NCBI GenBank assembly: GCA_039927975.1
Contig: JBDSTZ010000094.1
Span: forward strand, 1-5,290
DNA from: JBDSTZ01 sp039927975
GTDB taxonomy: Bacteria; Pseudomonadota; Gammaproteobacteria; Burkholderiales; Burkholderiaceae_D
Direction: 5' to 3'
DNA: 5,290 nt
Position numbers and translations under genes: made by a program
The notes under the pieces: generated by a model
Databases searched by the model: none
Told to the model about the DNA's origin: nothing
The model's input: only the letters and a program-made list of their open reading frames with translations
In this document: one piece after another, positions 1 to 5,016 of the stretch
How the letters are laid out: every line of letters starts with the position of its first letter
How positions within the stretch are numbered: position 1 is the first letter of the stretch

Positions 1-167
1 TGCCCGGCCAGGCGCCGGCCGGCACGCCGGTCGCCAAGCCCCGCACGCCTGCGGCCGCGCCCGGCGCGCGCGCCACCCGGCCGGGTTCGGTGCGTCCCGG
101 TTCCGAATCGTCAGGCGCGACCCGCCCCGGGGCCAAGACGCGCGGCAACGGCCCGCGCCGGCCTTGA
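1..167 (+). CDS. C-terminal tail of an unidentified protein (partial, 5' end outside window)
   Basis: The frame beginning at base 3 is open to a TGA at 165-167 and gives 54 residues made almost only of Pro, Gly, Ala, Arg, Thr and Ser, with RPG occurring three times and an end reading GNGPRRP. Almost every codon ends in G or C, as expected for a real gene in this genome. No folded domain is visible. Basic, disordered tails of this kind are common in betaproteobacteria on RNA-binding enzymes such as DEAD-box helicases or large-subunit pseudouridine synthases (RluB type). That is only a suggestion: the diagnostic part of the gene lies outside the window. It is codirectional with the EAL-HDOD gene but separated from it by about 100 bases containing promoter-like sequence, so an operon is not evident. 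Confidence 0.6.
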   Translation, partial: PGQAPAGTPVAKPRTPAAAPGARATRPGSVRPGSESSGATRPGAKTRGNGPRRP

Positions 168-179
168 AGGCCCGGCGCG
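154..179 (+). terminator. GC-rich hairpin overlapping the stop codon; possible terminator without a U-tract
   Basis: CGCGCCGGCC (154-163) pairs with GGCCCGGCGCG (169-179) with a single bulged C. The loop is TTGAA, so the TGA stop at 165-167 sits in the loop. No T-run follows, so it is not a textbook intrinsic terminator. It could slow polymerase, protect the 3' end, or simply reflect GC-rich sequence. Confidence 0.3.
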
Positions 180-189
180 CGGTACGATG

Positions 190-235
190 TCTAAATGTAA
201 ATAGTGATGGTTTTGTAGTATAGTTGGTGTCTCGC
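190..235 (+). promoter_or_regulatory. AT-rich promoter-like region before the EAL-HDOD gene
   Basis: An abrupt AT-rich stretch interrupts otherwise very GC-rich DNA. The best -10 candidates are TAGTAT (216-221) and TATAGT (219-224). A weak -35 match, TGTAAA (196-201), stands 17 bases before the second. Its position about 45 bases before the ATG at 268 suits a promoter. The base composition supports a regulatory role more than the poor hexamer matches do. Confidence 0.35.
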
Positions 236-258
236 GCACTGTCGTGCCAAGTGTTTTC

Positions 259-262
259 GGAG
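259..262 (+). promoter_or_regulatory. Ribosome binding site that selects the ATG at 268
   Basis: GGAG lies five bases before the ATG at 268. The frame is also open from a GTG at 244, but that codon has no Shine-Dalgarno sequence, and the extra eight residues fall before the usual start of this family. The ATG is therefore preferred. Confidence 0.6.
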
Positions 263-267
263 CACCA

Positions 268-1536
268 ATGTCAATAGCAATACCGGCCGCGCTGTCCGTC
301 GCGGCGGACGACTTTTTTCTTGCGCGCCAGCCCATTCTGGGCCGCGATCAGCACCTGGTCGGTTTCGAGTTGCTGTTCCGCGCGGCCGGTTCCGGCGACG
401 CCAACGTCACCGATGACGCCGCCGCCACCGCCGCCGTCATTTCGCACGCCTCGCAACTGGGCATGGAACACGTGGTGGGCGAACGCCTCGCCTTTGTCAA
501 CGTCGACGAAGTCGTCCTGATGAGCGATTTCGTGCGCTTTCTTCCCAGCGACAAGGTCATCCTGGAAATCCTCGAAACCGTCAAGGCCACCCCGGCGCTG
601 CTGGCGCGGGTCATCGAACTCAAGGGACTGGGTTTCAGCTTCGCCCTCGACGACGTGGTCGCCGATTCGGACGACGTGCGCGCGCTGGTGGGCCTGGTCG
701 ACGTGATCAAGATCGACTTGCAGGGCGTCGATCGCGAGCAGTTGCCGGCGCTGACGCGTTCACTGCGCAGCTCGAAGAAAAAACTGCTGGCCGAGAAGGT
801 GGAAACGCCGGCCGAGTTCGAACAATGCCTCGAGCTGGGCTTCGAATATTTCCAGGGCTATTATTTCGCCCGCCCCGTCGTGTTGAGCGGCAAGAAGATC
901 GCCCCCTCCGAGCTGGTGATCCTGCAACTGCTCGAATTGATCCGCGCCGGCGCCGAGACCAGCGAAATCGAACGCTGCGTCAAGCGCGACGCGCTGATCA
1001 GCCTGAATCTCGTGCGGCTGGTCAACACCTCGGCCGCTGGCGTGGGCATCCGCATCGATTCTCCGGGCCAGGCGCTGGCTGTGCTGGGCCGCGAGCAATT
1101 GCAGCGCTGGCTGCAAATCCTGCTCTACGCCAAGCCGGGCGGCGAAGTTGAACTGAGTTCGCCGCTGCTGCAAATGGCCACCACGCGTGGCAAGCTGATC
1201 GAACTGATGGCGCGCAAAACCCGGCCCGAACAGCCGGCCTACGCCGAGACCGGCTTCACGGTCGGCATCATGTCGCTGATGGACGCGCTGTTTTCCATGG
1301 CGATGGAAGACATTCTCGATACCGTCGACGTGCCCGACGAAGTGCGGCGCGCCCTGCTGGAGCGCGAGGGAGACTTCGGCGACATGCTGAAAGTGGTCGA
1401 ACTGCTTGAAAATCCGCGCAAGGGGAATGAGCTCAAGCAGACGTTGCGCCGGCTCGGTCTGACCGTCGGCCAGATGCGCGCGATTGAACTTGCCGCCTTC
1501 GAGTGGGTCAACGAGCTGGCGCACGAAGTGCATTGA
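268..1536 (+). CDS. EAL and HDOD domain signalling protein (YuxH-like, COG3434)
   Basis: A 422-residue cytoplasmic protein with no signal peptide or membrane segment. Residues 16-203 form an EAL domain opening with FLARQPILG and FELLFR. The canonical c-di-GMP phosphodiesterase positions appear to be kept: E34, N78, E100, E103, D128-D129, K148, E176 and Q196 (in FQGYYFARP). However, EAL reads ELL, and the loop normally DDFGTG reads DDVVAD. Residues about 212-400 match an HDOD domain: LVRLVNTSAAG (249-258) and an ALAVLG segment are typical, and the HD-GYP metal ligands are absent. Length and domain order fit COG3434. Members range from active phosphodiesterases to probable binding or adaptor proteins, so a c-di-GMP-related role is likely but hydrolysis is uncertain. 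It stands alone, convergent with the Sel1 gene downstream. Confidence 0.92.
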   Translation: MSIAIPAALSVAADDFFLARQPILGRDQHLVGFELLFRAAGSGDANVTDDAAATAAVISHASQLGMEHVVGERLAFVNVDEVVLMSDFVRFLPSDKVILEILETVKATPALLARVIELKGLGFSFALDDVVADSDDVRALVGLVDVIKIDLQGVDREQLPALTRSLRSSKKKLLAEKVETPAEFEQCLELGFEYFQGYYFARPVVLSGKKIAPSELVILQLLELIRAGAETSEIERCVKRDALISLNLVRLVNTSAAGVGIRIDSPGQALAVLGREQLQRWLQILLYAKPGGEVELSSPLLQMATTRGKLIELMARKTRPEQPAYAETGFTVGIMSLMDALFSMAMEDILDTVDVPDEVRRALLEREGDFGDMLKVVELLENPRKGNELKQTLRRLGLTVGQMRAIELAAFEWVNELAHEVH

Positions 1537-1577
1537 GCTGCGGTCAGGCGCAGCGCAGGCGCCAGGCCATCGGCGCC
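1537..1577. terminator. Two small hairpins between convergent genes
   Basis: GCTGCG (1537-1542) pairs with CGCAGC (1549-1554) around a six-base loop, directly after the EAL-HDOD stop. GGCGCC (1558-1563) can pair with GGCGCC (1572-1577). Being symmetrical, they could act on transcripts from both sides of this 73-base convergent gap, but neither has a T-tract. The rest of the gap, to 1609, holds nothing I recognise. Confidence 0.3.
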
Positions 1578-1609
1578 CGCGCGGCATCGTCGAAGTTGGA
1601 GATGCGGCC

Positions 1610-3094
1610 TTATTGCAGCGAGGCGGTGGCGGGCGTCAGCAGGGCATCGGCACGGTGCCTGTCCTGTTCGCTCAGCTCACCCCGCATCTGCGTGAGGACG
1701 CTGTCGGCGATCGGCAGCCCGGATTGCTTTGCGAGGCTGAGCCAGACATAGGCGCCGGCCATGTCGCGCTCGCCGCCTTCGCCTCGGCTGGCCATCGTCG
1801 CCAGGTTCACCATGGCGTCCGGTTGCCCGCCGCGGGCCGCCACGTCGAACCATTTGCGCGCCACCGCCAAGTCGCGCGGCACCACCTCTCCCTTGTAGAA
1901 ATAGGTCGCGAGCGCGTTTTGCGCGCCGGGATTGTTTTTCAGCGCGGCTTCCTTGTAATAAGACAGCGCCTTGAGCGGTTCTGACGGCACTCCCTGGCCC
2001 AGGTCGTAGATCCGGGCCACCGAGTAGATCGCCGCGGCATGGCCGGCCTTGGCGGCGCTGACGAACCAGGTGCCGGCCGCCTTCAAGTCTTGCGGCACGC
2101 CCGGCGCACCCTCGTAATACAGACGGCCGGCGTTGTACTGGGCCGGCGCATAGCCGGCCTCGCCGGCCGCGATGAACAGTTTCAGCGCGGCGGCGCCATC
2201 CTGTTTGCCGCCGTAGCCGCGCAGGTAAGCGATGGCCAGCGCGTTGGTGGCGGGCGCGTAGCCGAGCTCGGACGCTTCGGCATACCACTTGCGCGCCTGG
2301 GCGGGGTCAGGTTCGCGGTCCAGGCCCATCATGTAAATCTTGGCCAGCATCAAGCACGACTCGGTGAGCGTACTCATTACTTCCGGATAGTTGCTATTGA
2401 ATGCCTCCAGCTTGACGTCGGGGTCGCGCCTGTCCTCGGCCACTTTCTTGAACCAGGCGATCGCCTGCGCGGTATCGCGCGGCGTGCCCAGCCCGTTGAA
2501 GTAGATCCTGCCCAACATGACAGCCGCTTCGGGATAGCCCGCCACGCTCCAGGCCTGCTTGAACGAAGCGGTCGCCTTGGCATAGTCGCGCGACTGGAAT
2601 GCGGCGATGCCTTCTCCCATACCGCTGTGACGGTAACTTTTGCGGCCGATCCGATTCCTGCCGGCCGCAAACTGCCGATCGGAATTGCCGCAGCTACTGC
2701 CGCGCGCACCGAAATCATCCAGCGTGGGCGAGCTCGTGAAGCGGCGGCTGGTCGAGGCATCGCCCAGGGGGCTGAGGTCGCTCACCAGCAGGGCCGATGA
2801 AATGCCGAAGTCGCGCATGTACCTGCGCACCACCGAATCGTTGTTGGGATTGTAGGCGGACATGAAGTTGCAGGAGGAGCCTCGGCTGGCATCGAAGATC
2901 TTGCTGTCCGATTGATAGAACAGGCTGGGATCGGCGACGAACAGTTTCCCCGGAACGATGACGCGGGTGATTTCCTGCGGCGCCGCCTCGCCAGGCGGAC
3001 TTTCTTCGGCGCCCGCCGCGCCGCTATGCAAGGGGAGGGCCGATGCCAGCAGCAAGGTCAGGGCCGAACGGCACATCGGGGAATGTTTTTTCAT
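1610..3094 (-). CDS. Exported Sel1-repeat (TPR-like) protein, paralogue A
   Basis: A 494-residue protein. A signal peptide (two Lys, then a hydrophobic core at 11-22, likely cleaved near residue 29) predicts export to the periplasm. Residues 45-152 form a non-repeat region with SSCNFM (C75), RRYMRDF (90-96), SPLGDAS (108-114) and SCGNSDR (C135). A helical pair around 160-185 follows, then seven Sel1-type repeats from 188 to about 460, for example LGRIYFNGLG, AGRLYYEGAPGVPQDL and the repeated ARKWF/ARKWY pattern, and a charged C-terminal helix (SEQDRHRADALL). Sel1 repeats are alpha/alpha solenoids for protein-protein contacts; no catalytic motif is visible. A GAAGG ribosome site seven bases upstream supports this ATG. 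Partner and pathway are unknown. It is about 70% identical to the tandem neighbour over residues 332-459 by hand alignment. Confidence 0.9.
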   Translation of the reverse strand: MKKHSPMCRSALTLLLASALPLHSGAAGAEESPPGEAAPQEITRVIVPGKLFVADPSLFYQSDSKIFDASRGSSCNFMSAYNPNNDSVVRRYMRDFGISSALLVSDLSPLGDASTSRRFTSSPTLDDFGARGSSCGNSDRQFAAGRNRIGRKSYRHSGMGEGIAAFQSRDYAKATASFKQAWSVAGYPEAAVMLGRIYFNGLGTPRDTAQAIAWFKKVAEDRRDPDVKLEAFNSNYPEVMSTLTESCLMLAKIYMMGLDREPDPAQARKWYAEASELGYAPATNALAIAYLRGYGGKQDGAAALKLFIAAGEAGYAPAQYNAGRLYYEGAPGVPQDLKAAGTWFVSAAKAGHAAAIYSVARIYDLGQGVPSEPLKALSYYKEAALKNNPGAQNALATYFYKGEVVPRDLAVARKWFDVAARGGQPDAMVNLATMASRGEGGERDMAGAYVWLSLAKQSGLPIADSVLTQMRGELSEQDRHRADALLTPATASLQ

Positions 3095-3101
3095 GGTGTG
3101 A

Positions 3102-3106
3102 CCTTC
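3102..3106 (-). promoter_or_regulatory. Ribosome binding site of Sel1 paralogue A
   Basis: Read on the minus strand this is GAAGG, seven bases before the ATG at 3094. It favours that start over an internal Met at codon 7, which would shorten the signal peptide. Confidence 0.6.
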
Positions 3107-3161
3107 GATCTAGTCTGTCCGGACGGCGAATGTAACGCGATAAAGCAAGTCGCGCCTGTCT

Positions 3162-3192
3162 ATATTGCCTCCTGCTTCACAAAAAGTTCCAG
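3162..3192 (-). promoter_or_regulatory. Candidate sigma-E/ECF-type promoter of Sel1 paralogue A
   Basis: On the minus strand CTGGAACTTT (3192-3183) is followed 16 bases later by AATAT (3166-3162), about 68 bases before the start codon. GGAACTT is the known -35 core of sigma-E-type ECF promoters. The same arrangement precedes the paralogue at 4854-4883, although the surrounding DNA differs. The -10 part does not resemble the classical TCTGA form, and a sigma-70 reading using TATAGA is also possible. Confidence 0.4.
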
Positions 3193-3208
3193 ATTCTTTT
3201 GCCCTGGC

Positions 3209-3237
3209 GGTCGCCGCAAGGGAGCGGCCATGCGACC
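3209..3237. repeat. Nested inverted repeat in the gap between the Sel1 genes
   Basis: Inner stem GCCGC (3213-3217) and GCGGC (3224-3228) enclose a six-base loop. Outer arms GGTC (3209-3212) and GACC (3234-3237) extend it, with CATGC bulged on one side. It lies about 17 bases upstream of the candidate promoter of paralogue A. It has no T-tract, so it is more a possible protein site or mRNA 3'-end structure than a terminator. The rest of the 3095-3322 gap holds no credible gene. Confidence 0.3.
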
Positions 3238-3322
3238 GGCGAACGAGCGGTATTGGCGCGGACACGACAGCGCCCGTCCGATCGCAGGCGGGCCGCGCGG
3301 CGCCATGCACGAGCTTAATCGC

Positions 3323-4792
3323 TCATGAAGCCGAAGGCCGCAGGATGGCGTCGGCTTTGGCCTTTTCCTGTTCGCTCAGGCGTGAACGCAGCTCGGTCAG
3401 GGTGCTGTCGGGCACCGCGTGACCGGCCTGTTTCGACAGCGCCAGCCAGACATAGGCGCTGGCCAGATTCTTGTCGCCGCCTTCGCCGCGGCTATACATC
3501 GCCGCCAGATTGAACATGGCGTCCGGCTCGCCCTTCCGGGCCGCCGCGTCGAACCACTTGCGCGCGATGTTCAGGTCCTTCGGCACCACGTCGCCCCGAT
3601 AGAAATAGGTGGCCACGGCGTTTTGCGCGGCCGGATTCGACTTGAGCGCCGCCTCCTTGTAATACACCAGCGCCTTGGCCGGATCGGCCTTCACGCCTTC
3701 GCCCAGGTCGAGCATGCGCGCCACGGCGTACAGCGCGCCCGCGTGGCCGCTTCTGGCTGCCGTGACGAACCAGGCGCCCGCCGCCTTCAGATCCTGCGGC
3801 ACGCCCTCGGCGCCCAAATAGTACATGCGGCCCGCGTTGTACTGGGCGGTGACGTAGCCTTCCTCGCCGGCCTTCTTGTACAGCGCGAGGGCGGTCTTCG
3901 CGTCCTTCCGGCCGCCATAGCCTTTCAGCCAGGCGCCGGCCAGCATATCGGTGGCCGGCGAATAATTCAGGTCCGAGGCGTGCTCGTACCATCTGCGCGC
4001 TTCGGCCGGATCTTTCGCCACGCCCAGGCCCAGCATGTAGATCTGCGCCAGCGACACGTACGCTTCGGCCCTGGTGCTGAGGATTTCCGGATGCGCCGGA
4101 TCGTACACCACCAGCTCCGCGCGGGGGTTGCGGCGCGCCTCGGCAACCTGCTTGTACCAGTAGATCGCCTTGGCCGGGTCGCCCTTGCCGCCGAAATTGT
4201 TCAGGTAAATGCGCGCCATCATCAGCGCCGCCTCCGGATAGCCGACCTTCTTGTAGGCGATCTCGAGTTGTGCGAGCGCGGTGGGGTAATCCTTGGCCTG
4301 GAACGCGGCCACGCCGGCGCCGAAGGTCTTGTCCTTGCGCGCGATGTAATTGAGGCCAGCGGCAAAGCCACGGTCGCCTTTGCCGCACGTGCCGCCGGCG
4401 CCGATGAAGAAATCGTCGCTGTCGCCCGGGCCGGTGCTGGCGTCGCCATATGGACTGCGGTCGCTGACGGTGTCGCCAGTCGGCGCGAAGTCACGCATGT
4501 AGCGCCGGGTGACCTCGTCGTTGCGCCAATCGTAGGCCGCCATGAAATTGCATGAAGACGCCAGCTGCGGATTGTAGACCGGGCTGTCGGCCGGATTGAA
4601 CTGGCTCGGATCGACCACCAGCCTGGCGCCGGAGACGAACACCTGGGCCGGCGGCTGGACTGTGGCCGGCGCCGCCTGGGCTGGGGGCTGGCCCGCAGCC
4701 AGCGCCGCTTGGGCCAGGGCGGGAGACTGGTGCAGCGCGAGCGCGAGCAACAGGGCGACAGGCGTGTGGCGCAGGGTGGCAAGTTTGTCCAT
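3323..4792 (-). CDS. Exported Sel1-repeat (TPR-like) protein, paralogue B
   Basis: A 489-residue protein with the same plan as its neighbour. The signal peptide is cleaved probably after ALA at 25-27, followed by a Pro/Ala/Gln linker (28-50) containing QPPAQ twice. The shared N-terminal region (51-153) has VVDPSQF, SSCNFM (C81), RRYMRDF (96-102), SPYGDAS (113-119) and TCGKGDR (C136). A helical pair (160-185) and seven Sel1-type repeats (186 to about 455) follow, then a charged C-terminal helix (SEQEKAKADAIL). The repeats predict a periplasmic scaffold or adaptor; no enzyme motif is visible and the partner is unknown. The ATG has only a weak GGAA about ten bases upstream, but the signal peptide begins properly there. 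The 228 bases before paralogue A, with its own promoter-like site, argue against tight translational coupling. Confidence 0.9.
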   Translation of the reverse strand: MDKLATLRHTPVALLLALALHQSPALAQAALAAGQPPAQAAPATVQPPAQVFVSGARLVVDPSQFNPADSPVYNPQLASSCNFMAAYDWRNDEVTRRYMRDFAPTGDTVSDRSPYGDASTGPGDSDDFFIGAGGTCGKGDRGFAAGLNYIARKDKTFGAGVAAFQAKDYPTALAQLEIAYKKVGYPEAALMMARIYLNNFGGKGDPAKAIYWYKQVAEARRNPRAELVVYDPAHPEILSTRAEAYVSLAQIYMLGLGVAKDPAEARRWYEHASDLNYSPATDMLAGAWLKGYGGRKDAKTALALYKKAGEEGYVTAQYNAGRMYYLGAEGVPQDLKAAGAWFVTAARSGHAGALYAVARMLDLGEGVKADPAKALVYYKEAALKSNPAAQNAVATYFYRGDVVPKDLNIARKWFDAAARKGEPDAMFNLAAMYSRGEGGDKNLASAYVWLALSKQAGHAVPDSTLTELRSRLSEQEKAKADAILRPSAS

Positions 4793-4853
4793 GGCGGTCA
4801 GGTTCCGGTTGGCGTGGGGGAGGCGTCCAGTCTGGCACGCTGGTGTTGTTTAC

Positions 4854-4883
4854 ATATTCCTTCCTGGCGCGTTAAAGTTCCAG
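4854..4883 (-). promoter_or_regulatory. Candidate sigma-E/ECF-type promoter of Sel1 paralogue B
   Basis: On the minus strand CTGGAACTTT (4883-4874) is followed 15 bases later by AATAT (4858-4854), about 60 bases before the ATG at 4792. The segments CAGGAAGG here and CAGGAGGC at the other gene also correspond just before AATAT. The repeated layout at both genes is the main support, since a single GGAACTT could be chance. Confidence 0.42.
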
Positions 4884-4893
4884 CCAAATTTGG
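4884..4893. promoter_or_regulatory. Perfect palindrome CCAAATTTGG, possible operator
   Basis: A 10-bp perfect palindrome directly abuts the upstream edge of the CTGGAACTTT element of paralogue B, where an activator or upstream repressor would bind. It is absent from the equivalent place at paralogue A. No known bacterial regulator is recognised from it. Confidence 0.3.
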
Positions 4894-4912
4894 TTTTATA
4901 TGTATCCGCTGC

Positions 4913-4930
4913 TTGTTACTTCGGAAACAA
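4913..4930. repeat. Inverted repeat with a C(TTCG)G loop in the divergent region
   Basis: TTGTT (4913-4917) pairs with AACAA (4926-4930). After one A-A mismatch, C4919-G4924 closes a TTCG tetraloop, a very stable loop in RNA. It lies upstream of the candidate promoter for the transporter gene, so its role as RNA in either transcript is unclear. It could be a dyad binding site. Confidence 0.22.
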
Positions 4931-4940
4931 TATCTTTCCC

Positions 4941-4967
4941 TTGGGGATCGTCTCGCTGGTGTACAAT
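4941..4967 (+). promoter_or_regulatory. Candidate sigma-70 promoter of the substrate-binding protein gene
   Basis: TACAAT (4962-4967) matches the -10 consensus at five of six bases. The best -35 match, TTGGGG (4941-4946), is poor and only 15 bases away, so an activator may be needed. Transcription would start near 4974, giving a leader of roughly 40 bases. Confidence 0.45.
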
Positions 4968-4984
4968 CGGGGGCGTATTTGCAT

Positions 4985-5002
4985 TTTGAAACCGATTTCA
5001 AA
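4985..5002 (+). promoter_or_regulatory. Perfect inverted repeat TTTGAAA-N4-TTTCAAA in the leader
   Basis: Arms 4985-4991 and 4996-5002 are exact reverse complements around CCGA. It lies just downstream of the predicted transcription start and ends 14 bases before the ATG at 5017. It could be a repressor operator (roadblock position) or a leader hairpin affecting translation, since no Shine-Dalgarno sequence is evident before the ATG. No regulator can be named. Confidence 0.4.
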
Positions 5003-5016
5003 GTCAGCGGCCCCAG

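Noticed and set aside
244..267. Upstream GTG start for the EAL-HDOD gene
   Set aside because: No ribosome site precedes it, whereas GGAG stands at good distance from the ATG at 268.
760..1587. Open frame of 275 codons on the minus strand
   Set aside because: It lies opposite the EAL-HDOD gene, has low-complexity His/Gln/Arg-rich content and no recognisable motif.
2039..2800. Open frame of 253 codons on the plus strand
   Set aside because: It is antisense to Sel1 paralogue A, with no ribosome site and no domain.
3292..3301. Palindrome GCCGCGCGGC after the stop of paralogue B as a terminator
   Set aside because: A self-complementary run of G and C with no loop or T-tract is expected by chance at this base composition.
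2912..3328. Open frame of 138 codons on the plus strand across the gap between the Sel1 genes
   Set aside because: It starts inside paralogue A on the other strand, lacks a ribosome site, and its product resembles no protein. The gap is better explained as regulatory DNA.
3419..4555. Long open frame of 378 codons on the plus strand
   Set aside because: It is antisense to Sel1 paralogue B, whose signal peptide and repeats are unmistakable. The translation is rich in Arg, His, Gly and Val without any domain, as expected from the opposite strand of GC-rich coding DNA.
4970..5014. Long-range pairing GGGGC (4970-4974) with GCCCC (5010-5014) as a structured leader or riboswitch
   Set aside because: The predicted transcription start near 4974 would exclude most of the first arm, and five pairs over 35 bases are not convincing. 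No known riboswitch is recognised.
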